A stretch of 64,000 bases of DNA, taken from CALBZH01 sp964538515. Its GTDB lineage: Bacteria > Desulfobacterota > Syntrophobacteria > Syntrophobacterales > Syntrophobacteraceae. Below the pieces are notes generated by a model. It worked only from the letters and a program-made list of their open reading frames with translations. It made no database searches and was not told the DNA's origin. Position numbers and translations under genes: made by a program. Positions 7,790 through 16,660 of the stretch are shown here, one piece after another. Location: contig CAZIEW010000015.1 of the NCBI GenBank assembly GCA_964538515.1, forward strand, positions 1-64,000, given 5' to 3'. The first letter of the stretch is position 1; each line of letters starts with the position of its first letter.

Positions 7790-8590
7790 ATGAAATGGAC
7801 ACACGACGCTGAAGAAAGGATCGCCCGGGTCCCCTTTTTCGTGCGCAAGCATGTCCGAAAGAAGGTTGAGGAGGAGGCTGTGCGACGAGGGGCCTGTGAG
7901 GTCCGACTGGAGCACGTCCTGGCCGCCCAGCGGCGCTACTTGAGCTCCATGGAAGACGACGTACGCGGATTCCAGGTCGAGCGCTGCTTTGGTGAAAGCG
8001 GATGCCCCAACCGGGCGATTCTGGACGGCTCGCTCGCCGCACGGATCGAAGCCCTGCTCCAGTCCAAGGACCTTAAAGCGTTCCTTAAAGCGCGGTTCGG
8101 GGGGTCCCTCAAGCTGCATCATGAATTTCGGGTGTCCATCTCCGACTGCCCAAACGGCTGCTCGCGGCCCCAGATCGTCGACTTGGGCCTGATCGGCGCC
8201 TGCCTCCCGGGACTTTCTCAGGAGCCCTGCACGCAGTGCGGCGCCTGCGTCGAAACGTGCCGCGAAGACGCCATCCTGCTAGACGCCGAGGCGGACGGTC
8301 CGACCTTCGACCTGGCGAAATGCGTCGCGTGCGGTCAGTGCATGAAGGTGTGTCCGTCCCATACGATCTCCATCACACAGTGCGGCTACCGGGTCCTGGT
8401 TGGGGGCAAGCTCGGACGGCACCCCCAGCTTGCCAGGGATCTGGGAAAGATCTACACCCCCGAGGAAGCACTGAAAGTCGTTGAGCGCTGCATCGAGCAC
8501 TATAGGAAGCACAACCGAAAGGGGGAGCGATTCGGTGAGGTTCTGAATCGAACGGGTCTCGTAGACCTTGAGGATCCGGAGCACGCGTGA
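7790..8590 (+). CDS. PCP_red / siroheme-type / 2x[4Fe-4S] reductase-like protein
   Basis: 266-residue redox protein. Residues 3-40 (WTHDAEERIARVPFFVR onward) match the PCP_red domain found at the C-terminus of light-independent protochlorophyllide reductase. Next comes the siroheme-[4Fe-4S] signature C66-x5-C72 ... C120-PNG-C124, as in nitrite/sulfite reductase half-domains. It is followed by two ferredoxin-type clusters (CTQCGACVETC and CVACGQCMKVCP). It is far shorter than a complete sulfite reductase and has only one half-domain, resembling the small DSR-like proteins of anaerobes. AAGGAG lies 9 bp before the ATG at 7790; an ATG two codons earlier is too close to that site. Substrate unknown; electron delivery to a sulfur or nitrogen oxyanion is conceivable but unproven. 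Confidence 0.85.
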   Translation: MKWTHDAEERIARVPFFVRKHVRKKVEEEAVRRGACEVRLEHVLAAQRRYLSSMEDDVRGFQVERCFGESGCPNRAILDGSLAARIEALLQSKDLKAFLKARFGGSLKLHHEFRVSISDCPNGCSRPQIVDLGLIGACLPGLSQEPCTQCGACVETCREDAILLDAEADGPTFDLAKCVACGQCMKVCPSHTISITQCGYRVLVGGKLGRHPQLARDLGKIYTPEEALKVVERCIEHYRKHNRKGERFGEVLNRTGLVDLEDPEHA

Positions 8591-9216
8591 CAGCCTCTTC
8601 CCGCTTGATCGCTCAGGAGTCGACCAACGAAAGCGTGCCCATGTTCACCGCGAAGCTCTCGCACGCTTTTCAGGCCGATCACGGTGGACACGGTTCAAGC
8701 GGCGGCGGATTTCGGTTGAGGAGGCGGCGGAGCTGCTCGGAGCCTTTTTCACCACACAGGGTGAGGAGCTGCTGTCGTTCAGGCTCTTTGAAATCCTGCT
8801 TCCGGGCCTTGTTTTGTGCTCCTCCGTCATGGCGTCGGAGCCGCTCTACGAAGCCCTCGTCGCGAAAAGCTCCCTGCGCAGACTGGTCACGAACTGACCT
8901 ACAATGTCGCAATAAATTTCTATCCGGTCCGCTCCTTCGGCTATTATGGGGCCGCAACCGCAACTCTGCTCGCAAGGGCGCCTTATTTACTGGTGTTCGG
9001 AAGCGGGCTGCCCGACTGTTACCGTCCATCGAGGCTCAAGACCTTGTTGGGTGGCGCGGCGGCAAATGTGGTTTTCGCCCTGATACGACAGCTCAAGATC
9101 CAGCGGCCTTGGACGATTTGGCTGCTTCCCGTGCTGTTTGGACTGGCCTACTATTGCATCGGTTATTTTGACACGGATGCCCGCGGACAGTCGATCCGGA
9201 CGAAAGGAGACCCGTC
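8591..9216 (+). pseudogene. Decayed stretch, includes membrane-protein-like remnant
   Basis: No intact gene is supported. From about 8900 to 9220 one frame encodes two hydrophobic segments (around FGYYGAATATLLARAPYLLV and RPWTIWLLPVLFGLAYY) and ends in a TGA overlapping the ATG of the SPFH remnant, as operon partners do. It has no convincing start and the preceding 8590-8900 part shows amphipathic coding-like sequence in a different frame. I read this as the eroded 5' partner of the neighbouring pseudogene. Family not recognised. Confidence 0.4.
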
Positions 9217-9908
9217 ATGATGGAGGAGCAAGAGCAAGAACAAAACAAAGCAATCGGCTTTCCTCTGAAGATCCCCGGCTTTCGCCTGTCGCTTCCTCGT
9301 TTTCCCTGAACCGGGGAGGACAGGGTCGTCGTGGTGCTTCCGGCGCTGGTGATTGCCCTCTACAACCTCTTTTTTGTCTACGTGCAGCCGGGCGAGCTCG
9401 GGTTAAGGTGATTCGCATCGGACCGGGGAGCCTCCACGAGGACAACGGCATTATCCCCAGGGCGGAGCCCATTTTGAAGGCCACTCTTGGGGAGCTGACA
9501 ACCGAGGAGATCGACAACAGCGTCCTCCGCGTCAAACGGGCCGAGGCGGCCCAGACGATGCTCAATGCCGAGCTGGCTACCGAGGGACTGAAGGTGGAGA
9601 CGGTGCTCGTCCGTTAGCTCAAATACAGCGACGAGATCCAGAAGAACATCGAGGAGAAAAATCTCCAGGACCAGCCGGTTTTCAAGAACTAGGCGGAGGC
9701 GGGCGGGATTCGCGAGATGAATAAGGCGCTTAAGGGGTCAGGCGGAGAAGCTTTGGTGAAGATCAAGATCGACGAGTCCCTCCAGGGCAAGCGCATCATT
9801 GTGCTGCAGGTATCCGAGGGCGGCATGAACCTGAAGACGACCGACATCAACCGGCTGATCGACACCATGGGGATCCGCTCCCTTTCATCAAGCGAGCCCA
9901 AGAAATGA
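9217..9908 (+). pseudogene. SPFH/prohibitin-like membrane protein, degenerate
   Basis: Remains of a prohibitin/band-7 protein. The start MMEEQEQEQNKAIGF is followed after 30 codons by TGA; the same frame resumes with a transmembrane helix (VVVVLPALVIALYNLFFVYV) and PGELGLR before a second TGA. The frame then shifts to VKVIRIGPGSL and the SPFH core ELTTEEIDNSVLRVKRAEAAQ. An in-frame TAG falls before LKYSDEIQKNIEEKNLQDQ, and another TAG follows FKN. The last piece runs to a TGA that overlaps the lpxK start. About 100 central residues are deleted. Multiple independent lesions make a sequencing error unlikely. Confidence 0.85.
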
Positions 9909-11053
9909 GCGCAGCCTCGCCCCCATTGATTTCCAGGCTCCGTCAGTCGGCTGCTTTCTGGCTCCAGGGTTTGTGGTGTAAGCCATCGAGACTGCACCTC
10001 CTGAACCCTCTCCATGCGGGGCTGTGGGTGGCGAGCGGCGGCTACCGCCTCGGCATGGGGGTCGATCAGTGGCTGAAGCGGAAGAAGCAACGCAAGCTGC
10101 CCGTTTGCGTCGTAAGTGTCGGAAACCTGGTCGTGGGGGGCACGGGCAAGACACCTTTCTCGCTATGGCTCGCGGAAACCCTAACCACCGCCGGCATCGG
10201 GGTCGCCATCCTCAGCCGCGGCTACGGGCGTCGCGATGACCGTATCGTCCAAGTGCCACCAACGACACCTGCATGGGAAGACGCAGCCACCCTGTATGGG
10301 GATGAGCCTCTGCTCCTGGCGCGGCGCCTTCCCGGCGTCCCGGTCTGGGTGGGGCGGAACCGTTACGCGGCAGGCAGGATGGCTCTCGAGGGAGATCATC
10401 GTCCCTCGGTCTTGATCCTGGATGACGGTTTCCAGCATGTGTCGCTCCACCGGGACATCGACATCGTGCTCCTCGACGCCGAACGTCCGTTCGGGAACGG
10501 GCGGTTGCTCCCGATGGGGCCTTTGCGCGAGCCGGTCCGTAACTTAGCGAGGGCTCACGCGCTGGTTCTCACGCGGGCAGGTGACAAGACCCTGGCATCT
10601 GAGGCGCGCTTAACCTTGATGAAGCGCTTCCCGGAAAAGCCCGTGTTTGCCTGTCGTCACAGAATGACCGGAATTGCTCCTGCAATCGGGGAGCCCACGG
10701 TCGGCGCGGCGGAGCTTCGCGACAAGGTCTGTGTCGCGTTCGCCGGCATTGCCGAGCCTCGGTCTTTCTTTGATTCGCTTCGAGCACTCGATCCGTCCCT
10801 GCGCGTTGCCGAAACCCTTTCCTTCCCGGACCACCACGCCTTCACCGATGCCGACAGCACCCTGCTTCTCGAGCGCAAGCGCCGGTCCGGGGCGGATTTC
10901 CTCGTGACGACCGAGAAAGACTGGGTCCGCTTGCCCGGCCCCCTTCAAAGCCATGTCTTTGCAGCGGCAGTCACATTGGACTTCGGTGACGACCTCGCCC
11001 CTCTGATCACCCACCTCCTGCACCATATTGACCACCATCGCGTCCGATCCTGA
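9905..11053 (+). CDS. lpxK: Tetraacyldisaccharide 4'-kinase
   Basis: Inner-membrane-associated kinase that phosphorylates the 4' position of the lipid A disaccharide precursor to make lipid IVA. 382 aa, slightly longer than E. coli LpxK. Residues 65-80 contain the Walker A SVGNLVVGGTGKTP. LSRGYGRR follows, then the catalytic/metal-binding DDGFQH at about 177-182, and the family-typical FAGIA and FPDHHAF segments. The ATG overlaps the stop of the SPFH pseudogene (ATGA), so the gene once depended on coupling to it; how it is translated now is uncertain. It shows that the organism makes LPS with lipid A. Confidence 0.95.
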   Translation: MSAASPPLISRLRQSAAFWLQGLWCKPSRLHLLNPLHAGLWVASGGYRLGMGVDQWLKRKKQRKLPVCVVSVGNLVVGGTGKTPFSLWLAETLTTAGIGVAILSRGYGRRDDRIVQVPPTTPAWEDAATLYGDEPLLLARRLPGVPVWVGRNRYAAGRMALEGDHRPSVLILDDGFQHVSLHRDIDIVLLDAERPFGNGRLLPMGPLREPVRNLARAHALVLTRAGDKTLASEARLTLMKRFPEKPVFACRHRMTGIAPAIGEPTVGAAELRDKVCVAFAGIAEPRSFFDSLRALDPSLRVAETLSFPDHHAFTDADSTLLLERKRRSGADFLVTTEKDWVRLPGPLQSHVFAAAVTLDFGDDLAPLITHLLHHIDHHRVRS

Positions 11054-11197
11054 CATCGTCCCAATCCTCGGAGCATCATCTTTCTTTGCCAACCGCTGCG
11101 AAACAGCTCATAATGAGGGCGTGACGTCGGCAAGCGACCCGCCGCCCCCCCGAGCGGCAGCCCGACCGCGATCCTGCCTCTGGAGAGAGCTACGCGT

Positions 11198-12247
11198 ATG
11201 ATCGAGATCGACGGTGCCATGCATTCCGGAAGCGGCACGCTGGTGCGCTACGCGACGGCCCTGGCCACCGTGCTCGGAGAGCCCCTGCACTTGACGCGCA
11301 TTCGGGAGCGGCGCGACAAGCCGGGGCTCAGGCCACAGCACCTCCAAGCGATCCGCGCATGCTGCACGCTTTCAGGAGGCCGACTCGAAGGCGACGCCGT
11401 CGGATCTCGGGAAGTCTTCTACTACCCGCAGCATCGTCCGAAGGGCGGTAGCTATCGTTGGGACATCGGCACCGCAGGGTCGGCCACCATGCTGGCCTTT
11501 TGCCTGCTCACCCCGGCCCTTTTCGCCACGCAGGGGTGCCGATTCGACCTGACGGGCGGGCTTTTTCAGGACCACGCGCCGACCGCCTTTCACATGCGAG
11601 AGGTCTTGGTGCCTCAGTTGCGGCGCATGGGGGCGGATGTAGATCTGGAAATGATTCGCCCCGGCTACGTTCCCCAAGGCCAGGGCCAGCTGCGACTGGA
11701 GGTGAAGCCGCTGCGGCGCTCCCTCGCCGCTTTCCAGTGCACCGACCAGGGACGGGTAACCGCGGTGAATGGAATTGCCCTCGCCTCGCACCTGGGCCCG
11801 CAGCAGGTCGCCCGGCGGATGGCCGAGCAAGGCAGGCTGCTGCTTGCCAAACGGGGATTTGAGGCGCATGTTGAGTTTGTGGAAGACACCACCGCCGTTC
11901 AGAAGGGCGCGGCGCTTTTCATGCGGGCTCAAACGGATGCGGGAGCGATGCTCGGCGCCGACCAGGCCGGGAAGCGCGGCAGACGATCCGAATCGATCGC
12001 TGATTTCGTCGTACGGAGCCTTTGCGACGATCTCGCAACCGGGGCAACCGTCGATCGCTTTCTCGCCGATCAGATGATTCTGCCGGCAGCGTTGGCCGCC
12101 GGCGAGACGGTCTATCGGATTCCGCGGATGACGGGGCACGTGGAATCCAACTTGTGGCTGGTCAATGACGTTTTGGGGGCTACATCCGTCGTGAAGGGAG
12201 ACTTATTGAGGATCCGGGGAGTCGGGCTCGCTCCGCGAGCAATCTAA
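11198..12247 (+). CDS. rtcA: RNA 3'-terminal phosphate cyclase
   Basis: 349-residue nucleotidyltransferase that uses ATP to convert RNA 3'-phosphate ends to 2',3'-cyclic phosphates, an RNA-repair/processing activity. The sequence aligns along its length with RtcA. The N-terminal IDGAMHSGSG and RERRDKPGLRPQHL correspond to IDGAQGEGGG and AGRAKPGLLRQHL of the E. coli enzyme. GTAGSATML, LADQMILPAAL and the C-terminal GHVESNL follow, whose His (about residue 314) aligns with the adenylylated catalytic His of E. coli RtcA. No rtcB ligase or rtcR activator is adjacent. It is 25 bp upstream of, and surely co-transcribed with, a FAU-1-type ribonuclease gene. Confidence 0.92.
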   Translation: MIEIDGAMHSGSGTLVRYATALATVLGEPLHLTRIRERRDKPGLRPQHLQAIRACCTLSGGRLEGDAVGSREVFYYPQHRPKGGSYRWDIGTAGSATMLAFCLLTPALFATQGCRFDLTGGLFQDHAPTAFHMREVLVPQLRRMGADVDLEMIRPGYVPQGQGQLRLEVKPLRRSLAAFQCTDQGRVTAVNGIALASHLGPQQVARRMAEQGRLLLAKRGFEAHVEFVEDTTAVQKGAALFMRAQTDAGAMLGADQAGKRGRRSESIADFVVRSLCDDLATGATVDRFLADQMILPAALAAGETVYRIPRMTGHVESNLWLVNDVLGATSVVKGDLLRIRGVGLAPRAI

Positions 12248-12272
12248 GAGACGACAGAGGGGAGGCCATGCG

Positions 12273-13232
12273 ATGAAGGCTCGTATCAAAATTCGAGGCA
12301 TTTACAGCACTGCGCTCACCAAGCTCGCTCTCGACGCAGAATACCTTGTAGTGGACCCATCCCCGGTGAGCCGGGAGCGATTCGGCATCGAATACCAGGG
12401 GTACTCCCATGATCTTTCGGTCTGCGATCGGGGTGACCTTCAGGGGATCGAAATCCTGGGAGAGGCTGAGCACGTGACTCCCTTCGTGGCTCTGCTCGGC
12501 TCGTCCCTGGTCGACGCCATGCTCTGTGAAGTATCCCCCGATGACGAGCAGGACCAGCTCCTGAAAGCGTGCGTCGAGCTGCCGGGAGGGGCCAAGAAAG
12601 CCCTCGATGAAATCCGACGGTCGGTTTTGCCCACGGTGCCCTTCCACCACCGGCTTCGCATTGTGGATGCTGGAAACCTGGACAGTGCGGAAGATGCTTT
12701 GGCCATGGATCTGAGCCGGACTGAAGCGATCGGAAGCCGGCTCTTCTCACAGCTCATCCTTGCGCCTCTCCAAAAGTCCGGCGTCGTGAAACTGGAGCAC
12801 ATCAGGCCCTCCGGCAAGCCCATGCGACCCAGGGAAGGCATTCTGATTGATCTCATTGGAGGACGGAGGGTGATCTTCAAGCGGGTATTCCACGACGGGC
12901 GTTACGACGGCCTGGACCTCCCGATCACTGTCGGAGACTACGCGCTGACGGAGATGGAGGAGGGTGCCTGGTTCATCAAGCACAGCTACTTCACGAAAAC
13001 AGGCAAGCTCATCGGTGAATACTACAACGTGAACACGCCGGTCGAGCTGTATCCGTACGGAGCCCGCTACGTCGATCTTGAAATCGACGTCGTCCGGCGT
13101 GCGGACGAGCCCCCCGTTATTATCGACCATGAAAAGCTGGCATTGCTCGCACGCCAGGGAACCATCGGCAGGAGCCTCGAGTCCAAGGCCATTCAGACTG
13201 CCGAGCACATTTGCAGAAGCGTCGTGGGATGA
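12273..13232 (+). CDS. FAU-1-type ribonuclease / DUF402 RNA-binding protein
   Basis: 319 aa. The N-terminus (KIRGIYSTALTKLALD, then PSPVSRERFGIEY) matches FAU-1, the AU-rich-RNA-binding ribonuclease described from Pyrococcus, whose N-terminal part resembles the RNase E/G RNA-binding region. The C-terminal third is a DUF402 domain: GAWFIKHSYFTKTGKLIGEY, then YYNVNTPVELYPYGARYVDLE at about residues 249-270, then a final IDHEKLA. It lies between rtcA and waaF, overlapping waaF by 4 bp. I infer an RNA-processing enzyme acting in the same process as RtcA; specificity is not predictable. Confidence 0.82.
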   Translation: MKARIKIRGIYSTALTKLALDAEYLVVDPSPVSRERFGIEYQGYSHDLSVCDRGDLQGIEILGEAEHVTPFVALLGSSLVDAMLCEVSPDDEQDQLLKACVELPGGAKKALDEIRRSVLPTVPFHHRLRIVDAGNLDSAEDALAMDLSRTEAIGSRLFSQLILAPLQKSGVVKLEHIRPSGKPMRPREGILIDLIGGRRVIFKRVFHDGRYDGLDLPITVGDYALTEMEEGAWFIKHSYFTKTGKLIGEYYNVNTPVELYPYGARYVDLEIDVVRRADEPPVIIDHEKLALLARQGTIGRSLESKAIQTAEHICRSVVG

Positions 13233-14257
13233 AGAAGCTCGATCGAGACTCCATCCGGAAGATCCTGATCCGGTCCACGAACTGGATCGGAGACGCCGTG
13301 ATGACCACCCCAGCAATGGCTGCGGTTCGCGCCACTTTCTTGAAAGCCGAGATCGTGGTTGCAGCCAACCCCATGGTCTCGGAGCTCTTCACACCCCATC
13401 CCTTCTGTGACAGAGTGATTGTCTTCGACAAGAAAGGAAAGGACAGCGGTCTGCGCGGACTTGCTCGGTTTGCGAGCCGGTTGCGTGGGGAATCCTTTGA
13501 CCTGGCCATTCTTTTCCAGAATGCCCTGGAAGCGGCGCTCATGGCTTCGCTAGCCGGCATCCCGCGCCGTTTGGGCTATCGGCGCGACATGCGCAGCCTG
13601 TTGCTTACCCATGGTGTGCCGTGCGGCGAGGCCGAACGGCGTCTCCACCACACGACCTATTATCTTCACCTGCTTCAGACATACGGCATCGAGGGCGGCA
13701 TGGGGAGGCTTCACCTGACGTGCACGGAGGCTGAACGGGAATGGGCTTCACAGGTCCTCAACCGAGAAAAGACCTGGGTCGCAGTCAACCCGGGTGCCAG
13801 CTACGGGTCCGCCAAGCGATGGTTTCCGGATCGGTTTGCTGCAGTGGCGGATGCTCTGGCTGGGCAGTATGCGACCGGCATCGTGATCATTGGGGGGCCG
13901 GCAGAGATTGATTTGGGCTCCGACATCGAGAAAGCGATGAAGCATGCATCTCTCAACTTGGTGGGCAAGACGTCCGTGAGGCAAATGATGGCCATCCTCT
14001 CCGGCTGCCGTCTCATGGTCACGAATGATTCAGGCCCCATGCATGTCGCGGCGGCTCTTGGCGTGCCCGTCGTGGCGCTGTTCGGTCCCACGGATCACAC
14101 GACGACATCGCCGCTCAGCCCCCTCCATCAGGTCGTTCGCAAGGAGGTCCAATGCGCACCGTGCTTGAAGCGGGTTTGCCCCACGGATCATCGGTGCATG
14201 ACCGCCATCGAGGTTGACGATGTCCTAAACGCCGCCCACAGGCTGTTGCGTCCTTGA
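13229..14257 (+). CDS. waaF: Lipopolysaccharide heptosyltransferase II-like
   Basis: GT9-family glycosyltransferase (342 aa) that adds ADP-heptose to the LPS inner core at the cytoplasmic face. Motifs: the N-terminal ILIRSTNWIGDAVMTTPAM, the NPGASYGSAKRWF donor-binding stretch near 190, and C-terminal TNDSGPMHVAAALGVPVVALFGPT, all typical of WaaF/WaaC. The ATG overlaps the upstream stop (ATGA), preferred over a TTG six codons earlier. With lpxK in the same run, it points to a surface LPS with heptose core. Heptosyltransferase II is favoured over I by overall pattern; not decisive. Confidence 0.88.
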   Translation: MKKLDRDSIRKILIRSTNWIGDAVMTTPAMAAVRATFLKAEIVVAANPMVSELFTPHPFCDRVIVFDKKGKDSGLRGLARFASRLRGESFDLAILFQNALEAALMASLAGIPRRLGYRRDMRSLLLTHGVPCGEAERRLHHTTYYLHLLQTYGIEGGMGRLHLTCTEAEREWASQVLNREKTWVAVNPGASYGSAKRWFPDRFAAVADALAGQYATGIVIIGGPAEIDLGSDIEKAMKHASLNLVGKTSVRQMMAILSGCRLMVTNDSGPMHVAAALGVPVVALFGPTDHTTTSPLSPLHQVVRKEVQCAPCLKRVCPTDHRCMTAIEVDDVLNAAHRLLRP

Positions 14258-14283
14258 TCGGTTCCGAGCCCCGCGAACGGGGG

Positions 14284-14895
14284 TCAGAACGCACCCAGCT
14301 TTTCGTAGGCTACGGCAGAGGCATAGTCGACCAGGTCTTCTCGCCCCACACCTTGACCTTCCACCGAGACCAGAAACTTGTTGGCCACCACCACGTTCAC
14401 CTCACCCTTGCGATCTTCGGGACTGTAATGAATCAGTGCCTTTTGCCCCTTGATCTTGAGCAGCTCTCTGCCGCCCATGCCTGCAATCATGGGGTTGGCG
14501 AACACGGCGATCATGCTCTGGAGCAGCGGCGAGTCCGTCACGATCTTCACCGTAAGGGAGCCATCCCCTTTCTGATACCGGCGCTCGGCAGAGACCATTC
14601 CTCCGAACATGGCCGTCCCAAATGACTGTGAGGTCGCCTCCTCGGCGGACCAGCCCCGCAATGGTTCCGGGAGCAAGGTCTTAAGGTTCTGTCCCCGCTT
14701 CTGTCGGATCAGCTCCGCGGCGTAGTCCAACGTCCCCGCCGCCTCATTGAAGCTCCCGGCCTTGTATTGCTGCAGCGCTTCGTTTATCGTGTCCGTCACC
14801 TCGTCGGCCCTGGACGGGACAACCCACCAAAGGCCCACGGCAATCGACAGAGCGACCACGCTCGATACTGTTCTCCAATCGGCTGTTCTTGTCAT
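14284..14895 (-). CDS. Exported protein of unknown function
   Basis: 203 residues with a clear signal peptide (residues 10-30, cleavage after PSRA). A helix-rich segment resembling one tetratricopeptide-like repeat (INEALQQYKAGSFNEAAGTLDYAAELI) comes next. The C-terminal half contains FGTAMFGGMVSAERRY and beta-rich sequence. GGAGGGA lies 4 bp before the ATG at 14895. I do not recognise a named family. It follows the 526-residue unknown on the same strand by 87 bp and faces waaF tail to tail. Confidence 0.75.
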   Translation of the reverse strand: MTRTADWRTVSSVVALSIAVGLWWVVPSRADEVTDTINEALQQYKAGSFNEAAGTLDYAAELIRQKRGQNLKTLLPEPLRGWSAEEATSQSFGTAMFGGMVSAERRYQKGDGSLTVKIVTDSPLLQSMIAVFANPMIAGMGGRELLKIKGQKALIHYSPEDRKGEVNVVVANKFLVSVEGQGVGREDLVDYASAVAYEKLGAF

Positions 14896-14982
14896 TTTTC
14901 CCTCCGACGATTGTCCGATTCGAATGATACGACGGCCGTCAAGGGCTCTGCGCCTATAGGGAATGTCCACCTGCCGAGCGGG

Positions 14983-16563
14983 TCAGCGCTCCAGAGCCAC
15001 CAACGACCACTCCCGCCCAATCACAGCGGCGGCTTGCGCCGCCTCCCCGACGGTTCGCACGAAAATCAGTCGTTTGCTCGCAGGAATCGCACTCAGGACC
15101 AGATCCTTCGGGTATCGCCACTCCCGCTCGTGCTTCCAGAGCGAGGCCGGGGGCATGTGCTTCTGAAAGCGGAAGCGATCTTTTTCTTTCAGCCTCGCGT
15201 AAATCTCGGGCGGCCCGTACACCACGGGCCTGATCCCCAGATGCTTCAAGAGCTTTCGGTCGATTCCGAAACCGTAGGGCTCGACGGTCCATCTTGCCAA
15301 AGCCTTATTCCATTGTCGGAGCTGAGTCAAATCAAAGGGTGCGATGGAGGTGAACGAGATGGCCGGCGCTCCTCCTTTGAGCAGTTTTGCACTGGCACGG
15401 ATCCGGTCCTCAGCGACCATGTGCAGGAGTGTGTCGAGCGCGGTATGAGCATTGTGGCGTTCTGCTTCCAAGAGCGCCACTAGGAACTCTTCATAGGATT
15501 GGCCGGGCCATGGCCCGACACAGGCTCGGGTATAGTGGCAAAGAAGCTGGGTCCAGTCCACCTCCTCAAGTCGCATGATCTTGTCCGGTCGCCTGACGAA
15601 TAGCGCAGCCTTTCTTCCAGTCGTCTTTGCCGAGTTTGGAATTGGGAGCTTGATGGTGGCTCCCGCCAAACCTGGGCTGACCGAATACATGGGGCCCAGG
15701 TCGACTCGCGCGGAATCAGCTCCAGACGGACGTTGAATGTCCCACCGGACCCTGGGTGCTCTTGAGTGCTCCGTTTCAAGGATGGAATGCAGGTTGCCAC
15801 CCCGGCGAATCTGGAGCACACAATGAATATCCGTGAGCTCGGCCAGCATCCGATCCCGGCAGACCGCACGTGTGGCGGGGCTGCAGCCCCTGTCCCTTGT
15901 CAGACAGGTCAGCGTGAGGCGCGATTGAAGGAGCCGACCAAAGGGAGCATGAACGTTCATTTCGAAAAGGGTGGCCAGAGGAGTCGGCAGCCAGAGCAGC
16001 AGCGGCACCGCCATCGATTGAGCGTATGTGGTGACGAGATCGTAGGTCAAGGTGCCGATGCTACTCGCAAGGCCAAACCCTTTTGAATGGACTTGGGGCA
16101 GCACGAAGCGAAGGTCTTCGAGCCAACCCTCCCCAGGAAGTCGCAGACGGGGCTTCCTCGAGTTGAAAACCCCCACCCACACCCGGGCTTGCTCCATCCT
16201 CCCCGTTCCAAACACAACCGTGGGACACGGCAACGGCTGGCGGGAGCTCATCCCGCCCGCTTGACGCCATGCACACCAAAGTCCTTGAGCGCACCACCGA
16301 TCGGACATCCTTCGGGCGTCTTCCCGTTGATGAACCGACCAGTTGGAGCAAACACCGGTACCCTTCAGCCACTCGCTTGGCTCAACAATCGCTTCGGGAC
16401 TCGCCGAAAGGTAGCGATGAAGGAGCTCGTGGACCCGACAGTCTGGCAGTCTCGAGCGCTGCTCCAGCAATGCCACGAGAAAGAGAACCGATCTGGTCTG
16501 TTGCTCATTCAGCCGTGAGAGCTTGGTGGCAAGCCTATTCGAATGTTGACGTTCAAGGATCAT
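14983..16563 (-). CDS. Uncharacterised 526-residue protein
   Basis: Long uninterrupted frame with no recognised family. Most informative is the C-terminal 150 residues: AISFTSIAPFDLTQLRQWN, then EPYGFGIDRKLLKHLGIRPV, then a polar KHEREWRYPKDL segment. This layout (FT...W...G...EWR) recalls proteins with DUF2971-like ends that cap their polar face with an E-W-R motif; I do not assign it. No signal peptide or transmembrane helix is clear. The ATG at 16563 has no ribosome-binding site. The frame is open to 16713, and an ATG at 16662 overlaps the start of the divergent GTPase gene, so the true start may lie upstream. Confidence 0.65.
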   Translation of the reverse strand: MILERQHSNRLATKLSRLNEQQTRSVLFLVALLEQRSRLPDCRVHELLHRYLSASPEAIVEPSEWLKGTGVCSNWSVHQREDARRMSDRWCAQGLWCAWRQAGGMSSRQPLPCPTVVFGTGRMEQARVWVGVFNSRKPRLRLPGEGWLEDLRFVLPQVHSKGFGLASSIGTLTYDLVTTYAQSMAVPLLLWLPTPLATLFEMNVHAPFGRLLQSRLTLTCLTRDRGCSPATRAVCRDRMLAELTDIHCVLQIRRGGNLHSILETEHSRAPRVRWDIQRPSGADSARVDLGPMYSVSPGLAGATIKLPIPNSAKTTGRKAALFVRRPDKIMRLEEVDWTQLLCHYTRACVGPWPGQSYEEFLVALLEAERHNAHTALDTLLHMVAEDRIRASAKLLKGGAPAISFTSIAPFDLTQLRQWNKALARWTVEPYGFGIDRKLLKHLGIRPVVYGPPEIYARLKEKDRFRFQKHMPPASLWKHEREWRYPKDLVLSAIPASKRLIFVRTVGEAAQAAAVIGREWSLVALER

Positions 16564-16660
16564 TTGTTTATGGTCCACCCCGTTCGATCGTTTCCCGGAA
16601 AGAACGTGCTTTTCGGTCCTGCTTTCCTCTTTCGGAAGATTCAGCCAAAGGGATGAAGCC

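Noticed and set aside
8236..8484. Alternative frame inside the siroheme-type protein
   Set aside because: Arg/Pro-rich out-of-frame shadow.
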